Assembly (NCBI RefSeq): GCF_964656455.1
Contig: NC_135723.1
Span: forward strand, 102,873,283 to 102,937,282
Source of the DNA: Halichoerus grypus
Taxonomy: Eukaryota; Chordata; Mammalia; Carnivora; Phocidae
DNA: 64,000 nucleotides
Reading direction: 5' to 3'
The notes under the pieces were generated by a model. The model made no database searches. It saw nothing but the letters and a program-made list of their open reading frames with translations, and was not told the DNA's origin. The translations under genes were made by a program, and so were the position numbers. The stretch's first letter is position 1; each line of letters starts with the position of its first letter. This document shows positions 50,294-61,866 of this stretch, one piece after another.

Positions 50294-53200
50294 AGGAGGA
50301 GCAAGATGGCAGAGGAGTAGGAGACCTAAATTTCATCTGGTCCCAGGAAGTCAGCTAAATAGGGATCAAACCATTCTGAACACCTATGAACTCAACAGGA
50401 GATTGAAGAAAAGAATAGCAGCAACTCTCTGAAGAGAAAAGTGACCACTTTCTGGAAGGTAGGACGTGTGAAGAAGTGAATTCCAAGGCAATATTCGGGA
50501 GGATAGACGGCGGGGGAAGGGGCCTCCATCAGCCGCTACCGGCAAGTGATAGAGCAGCGGAACACAAAATCGGAACTTTTAGAAGTCTGCTCAGCTGAGG
50601 GACGTTGCCCAGTGGCTAAGTGGGAGGTGGAACCCTCACTGGGACAGTGCGGTCTCAGGACCCTCGGGGTCACAGAAAGACCGGGGGTGCCTGAGTGTGG
50701 CAGAGCTCCCAGGTATCGGAGCGGGGAAGCCGGCTGCAGAGATGGAGCCAAGGAGCGGGTTTCAGCTCGGGGTTGAGACAAACCGTGATCCGCGGCATAG
50801 TCGGGCCCCTGCTCCTCCAGCAGGGACCCAACAAGTGGCAGATCTGGGGAGACTCCCCTTCCTCCCCCGGGAGGAGTAGCGCGGGAGCGCACCGCAGGGA
50901 TCTGCTGGGTTTGGAGACTCTACACGGGGTCGTGAGCCAGAGATAGAAACACTTCTTCTGAAACTGTTCCAAAAAATAGAAATGGAAGGAAAAATTCCGA
51001 ACTCGTTTTATGAGGCCACCATTACCTTGTTCCCCAAACCAAACAAGACCCCATCAAAAAGGAGAATTATAGATCAATATCCTTGATGAACATGGATGCA
51101 AAAATTCTCACCAAAATACTAGCCAATAGGATCCAACAATACATTAAAAGGATTATTCACCACGACAAAGTGGGATTTATCCCTGGGCTGCAAGGTTGGT
51201 TCAACATCCGCAAAGCAATCATTGTGATACAATACATTAATAAAAGAAAGAACAAGAACCATATGATCCTCTCAATAGATGCAGAAAAAGCATTTGACAA
51301 AGTACAGCAACTTTCTTGATTAAAACTCTTCAGAGTATAGGGATAGAGGGTACATACCTCAATATCATAAAAGCCATCTATGAAAAACCCAAAGCGGATA
51401 TCATTCTCAATGGAGAAAAACTGAGAGCTTTCCCCCTAAGGTCAGGAATGCGGCAGGGATGTCCACTATCACCACTGCTATTCAACATAGTATTGGAAGT
51501 CCTAACCACAGCAATCAGACTACAAAAAGAAATAAAAGGCATCTGAATTGGCAAAGAAGAAGTCAAACTCTCACTCTTTGCAGATGATATGATACTTTAT
51601 GTGGAAAACCCAAAAGACTCCACCCCAAAACTGCTAGAACTCATACAGGAATTCAGTAAAGTGGCAGGTTATAAAATCAATGCACAGAAATCAGTGACAT
51701 TCCTATACACTGACAACAAGACAGAAGAAAGAGAAATTAAGGAGTCGATCCCATTTACAATTGCACCCAAAACCATAAGATACCTAGGAATCAATCTAAC
51801 CAAAGAGGCAAAGAATCTGTACTCAGAAAACTATAAAATACTCATGAAAGAAATTGAGGGAGACACAAAGAAATGGAAAAACATCCCATGCTCATGGATT
51901 GGAAGAACAAATATTGTGAAGATGTCAATGCTACCTAGAGCAATCTACACATTTAATGCAATCCCTATCAAAATACCATCCACTTTTTTCAAAGAAATGG
52001 AACAAATCATCCTAAAATTTGTATGGAACCAGAAAAGACCCCGAATAGCCAGAGGAATGTTGAAAAAGAAAAGCAAAGCTGGTGGCATCACAATTCTGGA
52101 CTTCAAGCTCTATTACAAAGCTGTAATCATTGAGACAGTATGGTACTGGCACAAAAACAGACACATAGATCAATGGAACAGAATAGAGAGCCCAGAAATG
52201 GACCCTCAACTCTATGGTCAACTAATCTTCAACAAAGCAGGAAAGAATATCCAATGGAATAAAGACAGTCTCTTCAACAAATGGTGTTGGGAAAATTGGA
52301 CAGCCACATGCAGAAGAATGAAACTGGACCATTTCCTTACACCACACACAAAAATAGACTCAAAATGGTTCAAAGACCTAAATGTGAGACAGGAATCCAT
52401 CAAAATCCTAAAGGAGAACACAGGCAGCAACCTCTTCGACCTCAGCCGCAGCAACTTCTTCCTAGAAACATCCCCAAAGGCAAGGGAAGCAAGGGCAAAA
52501 ATGAACTACTGGGACTTCATCAAGATAAAAAGCTTTTGCACAGCAAAGGAAACAGTCAACAAAACCAAAAGACAACCGAGAGAATGGGAGAAGATATTTG
52601 CAAATGACATATCAGATAAAGGGCTAATATCCAAAATCTATAAAGAATTTATCAAACTCAACACCCAAAGAACAAATAATCCAATCAAGAAATGGGCTGA
52701 AGACATGAACAGACATTTTTCTAAAGAAGACGTCCAAATGGCCAACAGACACATGAAAAAGTGCTCAACATCACTCGGCATCAGGGAAATCCAAATCAAA
52801 ACCTCAATGAGCTGCCACCTCACATCAGTCAGAATGGCTAAAATTAACAAGTCAGGAAACGACATGTTGGTGAGGATGTGGAGAAAGGGGAACCCTCCTA
52901 CACTGTTGTAGGAATGCAAGCTGGTACAGCCACTCTGGAAAACTGTATGGAGGTTCCTCAAAAAGTTGAAAATAGAGCTACCATACGACAGAGTAATTGC
53001 ACTACTGGGTATTTACCACAAAGATACATATGTAATGATCAGAAGGGGTACATGCACCCCGATGTTTATAGCAGCAATGTCCACAATAGCCAAACTATGG
53101 AAAGAGCCAAGATGTGCATCAACAGATGAATGGATAAAGAGGATGTGGTATATATGTACAATGGAATATTATGCAGCCATCAAAAAACGATGAAATCTTG

Positions 53201-53760
53201 GCATTTGCAACAACATGGATGGAACTAGAAGATATTATGCTAAGCGAAATAAGTCAATCAGAGAAAGACAAGTATCATATGATCTCACTAATATGAGGAA
53301 TTCTTAATCTCAGGAAACAAACTGAGGGTTGCTGGAGTGGTGGGGGGTGGGAGGGTTGGGGTGGCTGGGTGACGGACATTGGGGAGGGTATGTGCTATGG
53401 TGAGTGCTGTGAATTGTGCAAGACTGATGAATCACAGACCTGTACCTCTGAAACAAATAATACATTATATGTTAAAAAAAAAAAAGAAGAAGATAGTGGG
53501 AAGGGAAGAATGAAGGGGGGGAAATCGGAGGGGGATATGAACCATGAGAGACTATGGACTCTGAGAAACAAACTGAGGGTTCTAGAGGGGAGGGGGGTGG
53601 GGGGATGAGTTAGCCTGGTGATGGGTATTAAAGAGGGCACATATTGAATGGAGCACTGTTTATACACAAACAATGAATCATGAAACACTACATCAAAAAG
53701 TAATGATGTAATGTATGGTGATTAACATAACAATAAAATTAAATTAAAAATAAAATATCT
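50294..53760 (+). mobile_element. LINE-1 (carnivore type), internally deleted
   Basis: The element begins with a typical 5' UTR (GGAGCAAGATGGCAGAGGAG), continues CpG-rich to about 50948, then joins directly to the reverse-transcriptase part of ORF2. All of ORF1, the ORF2 endonuclease and the region up to the RT domain are missing. The 3' UTR (53194-53760) is complete, with an internal A-run near 53474 and a terminal AATAAAATTAAATTAAAAAT tail. No target duplication was found. Coding frames are broken. Confidence 0.9.
50950..53193 (+). pseudogene. L1 ORF2 remnant (reverse transcriptase to C-terminus)
   Basis: Conserved RT blocks are visible in order: [47 protein letters not shown], and the catalytic FADD box at 51577-51588. 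The C-terminal part contains [23 protein letters not shown] and [13 protein letters not shown], ending TMEYYAAIKK. The copy is dead: single-base deletions shift frame near 51046 and 51310, TGA interrupts at 51544-51546, and frames break again around 52860-52915. The endonuclease domain is absent. The 440-codon open segment at 51589-52911 is what remains uninterrupted. Confidence 0.95.
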
Positions 53761-54107
53761 TTAAAAATAATAGTTTAAAAAAACAAAAGACATTTTTACA
53801 GTAATAGAACCGTTGTTTGTAAAAAGAGATTTTCAGAAAGTGAATAAATTACCTTTTTCATCTTTTACCTGAAGTTTGTTTAAATGGTAGGCTTACATTC
53901 TTTTCTCATTACATGCATGGATACCTGAAGAAGTGAGCTAGAATCTTCCTTGAATAGTGAAGTTTACTCAGATAAAATTTATGTTTTAATAGAACTATTT
54001 ATTTTCTGACCATATGCTTAAGAGTGTCTCAGATTTCTTTTCTTTTTTTTTTACACTCTGCTTTGGGCCATTGTACAACCATCTGTCATCTCAGAAACTT
54101 TTATACT
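53761..54107. other. AT-rich intronic sequence
   Basis: No element or gene recognised. Confidence 0.5.
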
Positions 54108-54480
54108 TTGTTCTTGTTTTATTTATTTTATTTTTTATTGAAGTATACTCGACACATGCTATTGTGTAAGTTTAAAGTGTGCAACATGCTGATTTAATAC
54201 ATTTATATATTTCAATATGATTGCCTTTGGGGGGTTAGCTAATGCCTTTATCAGGTCACATAATTATCATTTCTTTTTTTAGTGGGAATAAGTAAGATCT
54301 AATCTCTTAGCAAATTTGTTATTTATAATACAGCATTGTTGTCTGTAGTCACTATACTGTGCATTCGATCTCTAGGACTGATTTTTCAACTAGTTGCAAA
54401 TATATTTCTTAATTAGTAGATCACAGTATTACTTCACTACATTGATGTCTAGTTATCTTTAAAATATTCATTTACTGTTT
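54108..54480 (-). mobile_element. Old LINE-1 3' UTR, antisense
   Basis: TTTTTTATTGAAGTATACTC, TGCAACATGCTGATTTAATA and CAGCATTGTTGTCTGTAGTC match the antisense 3' end of L1MA/MB-class elements. Confidence 0.7.
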
Positions 54481-55934
54481 GTTTTCCACACTGACATGCA
54501 TCGTGTCTAAAGCTGTGTGTACCTTTTTCTGGGGCTGCTTCGGTTGCAGATGGAAAGGTCCTACAGGGAAGAATTAGATTTGGTTTAACAGGTTTTGTTT
54601 AGCACCTAGGAGAGCTCCCCATGTAATCAGGTCTAACGAAGGTCACTTTGAAAGGTAGCATTCTGTAATTTTCAAAAGACTTTTACACACATTAGTCCTT
54701 TTTGATATTCAAGAAATTAATCAATGCACACAGTAACACGTGACTCTTCTGACAACTTCAGTAATCGATAACATCCAGAGAGGCCAAAAGAAAGAAACCA
54801 TATAGGAGATGTAATAAAATCTATGCATTAGAATCCTACAAGGAGCTTTGGGGGGTTCATTCAGAGAGTATTTATTTATGTTATCATGCTATCTAGCAAA
54901 AGTGCTCATTGTTTTCCCCACCTGCCACAGATTTTGAAGCAGAAAATTAAAAAAGGCAAAGGGTCCTGTTGAGGGCAAGCTCTAAGACAGCCCAAGAACA
55001 AGAAGCTGGCTCCACAGGCAGAAACTGAAAAGAGAAACAGGGATGCACTTGAAACTTAATCCTCAGGTCAGAGAACCTTTATGGTGGAATGCTGGCGTTC
55101 TAGTTCAACCAAACATCAAAATGTAAAAACAACATGGATCTGAAACCCCCTCACGTAAGCTGCACACAGACCTACACACCTTGATTGGCACTGAGGAGAG
55201 CCCCACACAGCAGCCCAGCACAGAACTGATTAAATGAGGACCCCGAGTCTTCAAGAGAAGTGCCCTGACAGCTGCCATCTTCTGTTCTAGAAGGATGATG
55301 TGCATCAGGAATGGTTAATACTGTTGCTGGTATAGCAGAAGTGAGAGTGGTCTAACGTACTACCCTTGTGTGTTCACTCTGTTAGCTACAACCCCAGAAG
55401 CTTCCATCTTGGGAAAGAGGATGAACGGTGCCAGGTTTCTATAGGCTCACCCTCCAGTGCCATTAACTAAACATCTCCTGTTGGGATGGATATGAGATTG
55501 GTACCTTCAAGGCTCACCCCAGGTGCTTACTCCCAAGTGGAGTGATGGAGAAGGAAGCAAGGTGAAATCTGGTAGTCTGCACACAGACATTTGAGGTGTG
55601 ATTCTATCTGAACAAGAACTGATTCCCAACCCAGAGACAGCCAGGGACAAGTGAGGCATATGGAGAATCAATACTTACAGGATATGTCACTCACCTTTTC
55701 ATCCCCAGCACCCAACATGCTGCCAAGTGTTGGCATTGAATAAATGCATCATGAGTGATTGATTACATCACACCACTGAGATCCATTCTGGACATCTGTT
55801 GCTTCCTCTCCTGATATTCCCACCTTGTTGTTCATAAATCAGTCTTGAAACGTTTACCTCTGTTCCTAAGAAATACGATCATTTGTGTGTTCGAGTGGAG
55901 GGGGAGAAATGATACCATTTTACTGCACCATGAT
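54481..55934. other. Intronic sequence including one arm of a 53-bp repeat
   Basis: No gene. 55040-55092 is one copy of a perfect direct repeat. 55690-55768 (CATTGAATAAATGCATCATG) resembles an L2 3' end. Confidence 0.5.
55040..55092 (+). repeat. 53-bp direct repeat, copy 1
   Basis: Begins GGGATGCACTTGAAACTTAA and ends TTTATGGTGGAATGC. It is identical to 57188-57240. Identity resumes for TCTAGTTCAA (55099-55108) after a 6-bp block absent from copy 2. Confidence 0.97.
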
Positions 55935-55952
55935 CCCCTTACCATAGTTTTT

Positions 55953-56158
55953 TTTTTTTTTTTTAGATTTTTATTTATTTATTTGACAGAGAGAGACACA
56001 GCGAGAGAGGGAACACAAGCAGGGGGAGTGGAAGAGGGAGAAGCAGGCTTCCCGCTGAGCAGGGAGCCCGATGCGGGGCTCAATCCCAGGACCCTGGGAT
56101 CATGACCTGAGCCGAAGGCAGAAGGCAGACGCTTAACGACTGAGCCACCCAGGCGCCC
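55953..56158 (-). mobile_element. DPP6: CAN/SINEC retroposon, antisense, just upstream of exon 3
   Basis: T-run then TTTTTATTTATTTATTTGAC, reverse-complement body and GAGCCACCCAGGCGCC end. Target duplication CCCCTTACCATAGTTTTT at 55935-55952 and 56159-56176. A 7-bp internal duplication GAAGGCA occurs at 56114-56127. Young copy about 195 bp from the exon 3 acceptor. Confidence 0.97.
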
Positions 56159-56353
56159 CCCCTTACCATAGTTTTTGATATTTTAATTAAAACCAAAAAG
56201 CATGACTAGCTTTTGTTCAGCCCTTATGTTATGTAGAGAAGGTATATGTTTTACCATACCTACTATTTCTGAATGGCAACCCCAATGTTTTATGGTCCTC
56301 TCTTTTTTTACCCCAAAATAAAAGGTTTAACTATTTGCCATGTTCTTTTCTAG

Positions 56354-56452
56354 CGGAAGATAATAGTCTGTCTCAAAAGAAGAAGGTCACAGTAGAAGAT
56401 CTCTTCAGTGATGATTTCAAAATTCACGACCCTGAGGCTAAGTGGATAAGTG
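56354..56452 (+). CDS. DPP6: DPP6 coding exon 3 (start of extracellular stalk)
   Basis: This internal exon of 99 nt follows CATGTTCTTTTCTAG and is followed by the strong donor GTAAGT. Two bases complete the alanine codon left by exon 2 (G+CG). Thirty-two full codons follow and one base is left over, so it enters and leaves at phase 1 and joins exon 2 in frame. The translation includes [20 protein letters not shown], then [12 protein letters not shown]. This matches remembered DPP6 just outside the membrane, leading towards the beta-propeller domain. In DPP10 this region is clearly different after the shared LTP, so DPP6 is preferred. The next residues of DPP6 (beginning DTEF) were not found downstream, so exon 4 is presumably beyond the window. 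An antisense SINE ends about 195 bp upstream of this acceptor. Confidence 0.96.
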
Positions 56453-57187
56453 GTAAGTCCTGAGTCCTGCGTGCGCACAGGAAGCTACTTTTCCACAGTT
56501 TGGGTTTGGTCTGTTAGACCATGTTCTCTCTTTGGCTGTAGAAGTGGATGCCCAGAGCTCTTGCTGTGATAATCATCTTATTATCATTCTAAAAAATGTG
56601 CATCTGGTAAAATGGGGCTGTTTCTTCGTGAGAAGTGGGTTCTCTGTGTCACCTCCCCGAATCATTCTTTCTCAGATGGAGATGTGAGCTGTTGCTAAGC
56701 AACAGGACCAGGCAGAGATACAGGCGAGCTCCCTCGCTCTCCGTGTTCTTTCTTCCCTTTTATACGGCCCTGCTTTCACTCCCGGCTAGATAGAGGGGTC
56801 GAAAGGAACTCAAAGGCTTCTTCTCGAATGCCAGTAAATGAACGAGAGTACGGAGCCTGGTACTCATTTGAGAATAAATTTATTTTCCTCTTGCTCTTTA
56901 GTCTGGATGTAATCTACTTTTCTTGTTTTGTGGGGGGGAATTAAACAACAAAACACAATTGGAGGCAAAAAGCAATATGTATGTTCATGATGCATTTTTT
57001 GGTCCAGGACATAATCCATTTCATCCACTTGTGGCTGAACTAATTTCCGAGTGTAGTCATGGGAGAGAAGGTGTGAATGACCATGCACCATCCTGTGCAC
57101 GCTTTGCTGCCTCCCCCTTAAGTAGTCCAGCCAGCATACCTCTCCTGCTGTCTCCATGAACGTGGATTTCATTGAGGGATCTTCAGT
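56453..57187. other. Intronic sequence, no recognised element
   Basis: No coding potential recognised after the exon 3 donor. Short frames only. Confidence 0.5.
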
Positions 57188-57240
57188 GGGATGCACTTGA
57201 AACTTAATCCTCAGGTCAGAGAACCTTTATGGTGGAATGC
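57188..57240 (+). repeat. 53-bp direct repeat, copy 2
   Basis: Perfect match to 55040-55092, 2,148 bp downstream. DPP6 exon 3 and the antisense SINE lie between the copies. Confidence 0.97.
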
Positions 57241-57261
57241 GTCTAGTTCAAATCCTGGCTT

Positions 57262-57385
57262 TTATAATAAATGAGGCCCAGAGAGGTTAAATGATTTTTT
57301 TTTGAGGTCACACAGCTTGCCAGTGGCGCAAATGTAGTTGGAAACCTGTCTCTTGACTTCCCATTTAGTGCTCTTCCCACTACTG
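57262..57385 (-). mobile_element. MIR SINE, antisense
   Basis: AATGAGGCCCAGAGAGGTTA, then AGGTCACACAGCTTGCCAGT, interrupted by a short T-run, is an antisense MIR core. Confidence 0.75.
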
Positions 57386-59014
57386 TCTTGTTGAGTGACA
57401 CAGTGTTACTGTGTTTTCTTGCTGTCAGGCTGCTTCTGAAACACTGCTCATGCTTCACAGACTCTCAAAAATCAACTAGCAATGGCTCTTCTCCATTTGT
57501 CTCCAGCTAGGGCAGTAGCTTCTCTTTTATCCTCAACTGTGGCCTCAGTATTCATTTCTGATCCTTAGATTAGCTTATTTAAAAATGAGAGAAGTAGATG
57601 GAGCTCAGAGGGAATATATTTTGTACAAAGGAATTAGGGAGAAATAGGAGCAGTGTGCTGGGAATAGCGGTTGGGGGGGACCCACAGAAATCCAAAATGC
57701 AGAGAGAGCCAAGGTCTTTTTGTTTGATGGAGGAAGTAATTTTACCTTTTGTGTTGAGGGAGACTTAGCACTTGCTCTCAGTTTGTGTTGACCCTTTGCA
57801 TAGGCAGGAGGAAAGTACTAATAGCATACTCCGGGCTCAGTCTTGGGAATGAAAGGTGGTTACCCTCTTCTTAAAGATTGTGAAGTCATATTCTAGAAAC
57901 AGAGCTAACAATGAGTGGCCAGGCATTTCAGTCTTAAAGAATGGCTAGGGGTTTACTAATTAGAGAAAGCAGAGAATAGACCTCCGGGGAATGTAAGGCT
58001 AGAATGTTAGTCTGTGCTAAACCTTAGTGAAGAAAAGAAAGTAGAGAGAGAAAAAGAGGAGAGAAGGGAGGGGGAGGAGAGGAAAACTGGTAGAGAGGCA
58101 AAATCTAGGGATAAAACAAATTGGAGACGAGGAACACTGAACCATAGCTGTGGGGTTCAGAGCAAGTCAGAAGAAGCCCTGCAAAGACTCCATGAAGTGC
58201 TAAAATAATATTCCTATGTCTGTTTATTAGGGTGCCCATAGTTGCAGACTGGGCCTAAATCAGCATTCTATAAGCAAAAAACAAAATTTTAAAAAAAGCC
58301 TAGATCTGGAGTCACAAGTGCTGGTAAGTTTCTGCTGGAACTATGTTGGTTATAAGGAGTTTGTATCTCATGAGCTAATTCACACTGCAGAGGAGTGGAG
58401 CTGGGCCAGAGGTGTGCTGGCTCTCTGGCCAGAGGAAACAAGCCAAAATTTCTTTATTGGCAAAGTTGGGAGTTGATACAAGCAATTGAGAAATGGCCTC
58501 GTGTCTGTCCAGCAGAAAATGTCCAGCCTACCTGTTTGGCAGGTTAATTCTATTCATGAAGACCACCTGCAATTCTAAATGAAGTGCCTTTGGTGTCCAG
58601 GACCTTTCTTAGAAGTACTCTCCCTTTGTAAATGTACACATCCAGTGTAACATTTTGCTACAAAGTAACCAGTAGTCAGGTTTCTCCAAAGACTAGGCAC
58701 CAACCAGAGGGTAAGCGAACATGACTGTTTTTCTCCCTACACTCCTCTTATCTGTCCTCCCGCTGTTCTTTCATGCGTTCCTCTTCCTGATCATTCCCTT
58801 TCTCCCTGATCCCTAAAATGTAATAGCTTAAATGGATGAAGTAGCTTTACAGTGGTTAACTGAGACTTTATAATTGATTCTTCACAAATACCATAAAGAA
58901 TTTATCCATTTCTTCAATATCACAAGTCTAAATGTGAAGATCCAGGGAAGGATTACCACATTCATAGGATTATCGAATGATGTGAAGCTGTGTGTGCTTT
59001 AGAAATTATCAGAA
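57386..59014. other. Intronic sequence with a purine-rich tract
   Basis: A GA-rich run at 58025-58105 gives Glu/Arg/Lys-rich artefact frames. Otherwise nothing recognised. Confidence 0.5.
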
Positions 59015-59142
59015 CATTGCTTCATTCAGTTAGTATTTACTGAGTGCCCACAGTGCAGCAGGCAAGGAAAACAGTGTTGGGCCCAGGGAGCTGTTTCTTA
59101 CTGGTAGCCTTGAGAGTCACCTCTGTCATCTACCGTACCTTC

Positions 59143-59575
59143 TACCACCACCATCACCATGACAGCCTCCTTTCTCTCCTCCTCTTTTCCTTTCTCCTCT
59201 GTCTGTTCCTCCTCTCTTCTTCATCATTATCACCACTACACCATCATCACCATCACCACCACCATCACCATCACAACCATCACCATCACCACCATTATCA
59301 TCACCATTACCATCACATCACATCATCACATCATATGACATCAATACCACCATCATCATCCTTACCACCACCATCATCATTGCCATCACCACCATCACCA
59401 CCATCACCATCACCACCATCATTACTATTACCATCATCATCACCATTATCATCACATAACATCATCACATCATATGACATCAATACCACCATCATCCTTA
59501 CCACCACCATCATCATCACATCACATCACATCATCATCATTACCATCATCATCACATTACCACCATCATCATAAC
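59143..59575 (+). repeat. CAT/CAC/ATC trinucleotide-type array with a 139-bp higher-order repeat
   Basis: A dense run of CACCAT, CATCAC and CATCAT units, with a CT-rich spacer at 59168-59225. The marker CATATGACATCAATACCACC appears at 59332 and 59471, showing a 139-bp segmental duplication inside the array. One + frame reads mostly His/Ser/Pro and is not a gene. Confidence 0.95.
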
Positions 59576-59584
59576 CTCCTGGGG

Positions 59585-59790
59585 GTTTCCTGTATCTTAT
59601 GCTCTAGGCTAAGTGCTTTGTACATATTAAATCATTTAATTCTCACAACCATTATTCCCATTTTACAGATGAGGAAACTGAGGCTTATGGTGTTCAAATA
59701 ACTTGATCAATATCACAGTTAGTAAGTAGCAAAATTTGGACTTGAACCTGGGTCTCTCTGGTCTTTATAAATTGTGCTACATTGGATCGA
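59585..59790 (-). mobile_element. MIR SINE, antisense
   Basis: AATTCTCACAACCATTATTC, CATTTTACAGATGAGGAAAC and CACAGTTAGTAAGTAGCAAA are a well-preserved antisense MIR. TAGTATTTACTGAGTGCCCA at about 59031 suggests that the same or a related old element starts before the CAT array. Confidence 0.88.
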
Positions 59791-60639
59791 ACCCAGGTTT
59801 CTGGTGTCCAGCCATTTTCTTTCACAACCTCACTAGCAACATAGTGCGTTTTATCCAAAACTATAAGTTGCGAATATTTCAGAATTATTGTCTTCCCTTA
59901 AATTCTCTATTCTAGCTCTCCTTATTCCCATGATGTCAAGCTAACAGAATACCTAAGTGATAAAGAAAGTGGAGTAATTCCCCATGGAGAAAGTAACTTG
60001 ATTGTTGTATTTTTATTATTATTTTTTAGTGCACATCAACCACTAAAGATAACAAGTGTAGCTTAGGTTTAGTATTGGAGTTAATAGTCTAGAACCTCAT
60101 ACACTTTATCAAGAGGAAATTTATCGGGTTAGAGTTAAATTTCTCCTCACCCATTTTTATACTAGAGACTTGCTCTAATCTACCTTTTCTGAGAATGATT
60201 GGTATAATAGTCTTCATACTCTCTACCCTCACATATTGGTTGCAACCAGATGAGGTCTGTGGATCAGTAGAATGGATACATTGAGCACCCCCTACAAAGA
60301 AGGAGGTCCACACGTCCTCAAACTGGCCACAGTGCAGTCTCTCCACACACTCGCTTGGTGGAGGGAATTCTCCCTTCTTTTGTAGTAACCACATTGTACT
60401 GCTCAGCCTACTGGATTCCTTGATGTGCTGTGCTGGCATTCCGTGATGTGAGGGGGTCAGGCTTTCACCCCAGCACCCACCGAAACTCCTCCATGCAGTC
60501 CCCGCTAACCTCCAGGTAGCTGCCTCCCATGGTCACTTCTCAGACCTCATCTTACTTTACCTGTCAACTGATTACTCCCTCCACCTGGGTGGACTTCCCC
60601 CTGACCTATAGGTCATCATATTCCCTTGGCTTTATTTCG
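59791..60639. other. Intronic sequence, no recognised element
   Basis: No gene. The part after about 60450 may be additional degraded L2. Confidence 0.45.
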
Positions 60640-61110
60640 ACGGTAGGGGTGACTCCTTCTCAGGCTCCTGTGCTGCTTCTTGCTCTTCTCCCTGACCTTT
60701 CATGGTGGTGGGTCCCAGGGCTCAGCCTCTGGTCCTCCCCACTGAGTATCTGCACTTCCTCCCTCAGGGTTTTCATCGAGTTTCATGACGTTAAGTATCC
60801 TCCATCTACTGATGTCTCCTGAATGTGTGTCTCCACACTGCATCTCTCCCGAAGTTCTCAGCTATCATCACAACCTTCAGCTTCAAACTCCAAATCTGAG
60901 TTCTTGATCATTCCCCCCCACCGACACACACACAAAACAAAAACCAAAAAATAACCCCTGCCCTATCCACTGCTTCTCCCAAGTCAGTCCATGGGAAGTC
61001 CATCCTTTCAGCAGAACAGGCTAGAAAGCTCAGAGTCATCCTTTGCTCTGCTCTGTCTCTTGTACCTCATATCGATCCATCAGGAACTGTGCCAGCCCCA
61101 CCCAACATAC
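60640..61110 (+). mobile_element. LINE-2 ORF2 3' region
   Basis: TTTCATGACGTTAAGTATCC, CATCTACTGATGTCTCCTGA, CTGAGTTCTTGATCATTCCC and CTCAGAGTCATCCTTTGCTC follow the L2 3' coding consensus order. Frames are broken. Confidence 0.65.
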
Positions 61111-61596
61111 TCAGCACCCATCCAGACTCAGCCAGACATCTGGGTTCATGATGCCATGCCACAGGCAGATTTGGCAGTGGTCCCCCCGGAAGGATCCCGA
61201 CCAGAGACAGGCATGCTGCAAGCAAGACCAGGAGCAGGGCCCTCCAGCTGCTCCTCGGATAAAGGCTCTTTCTGGTGCCAGGAGAAGGGGTCACCTAAGG
61301 GACTGGGGTGGAGTTTTTATGTTTCCAACTTCTAGATATCTGGATTCCTCACACCTCTCATTTCTTCTCACTGTGTGCACCCCTAGGGGAAATCATTCAT
61401 GCCCAGGACTGTGGTTACTATTCGTGTCAGTGAGTTTCAATTCTGTAGCAGCTCACACGCTCTTGTGAGCTACCAGCGTGTGCCGTGTGTGGCAGTGTGT
61501 GTATGTGTCCCCCTGACTGATTTACACGTCCGCTGGGGTATCTGATGGATGCCTCACAGGCGCGTGGCCAGCCTCCCCCAGTCTCCCGTCACAGCG

Positions 61597-61632
61597 CTCA
61601 CACTGGCTCCCCACCGTTCTTAGGGTGAGGCA
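61597..61632 (+). repeat. 36-bp inverted repeat, left arm
   Basis: Begins CTCACACTGGCTCCCCACCG and ends TTCTTAGGGTGAGGCA. It is the exact reverse complement of 61867-61902. Confidence 0.97.
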
Positions 61633-61866
61633 CACAGAGAGGAGGGGGTGTGCTAGGCATTAGGAGCATCCTGTGCATGAACCACCCTATGGGAGAAAGA
61701 ACATGGACTCTTGAATCCATCAAAAGAAGCTCAAGTCAGCTCAGAGTAAGGGGAAGCTGGAGAGACACAAAGGCTGAAGAAAAACAGAAGTGTGTAAGTG
61801 GAAAGTAAGCAGAAGGCTGATCACAGAGAGTCCAAGAAATGGAGGGTCCCGGGGGCCAGGACTGCA

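Noticed and set aside
51589..52911. A 440-codon open frame as a host gene
   Set aside because: It is the C-terminal part of L1 ORF2 with an upstream in-frame stop and frameshifts; it is a dead retrotransposon remnant.
59044..59574. A 176-codon open frame rich in His, Ser and Pro
   Set aside because: It is a translation of the CAT/CAC array. No domain, splice context or codon signal is present outside the repeat.
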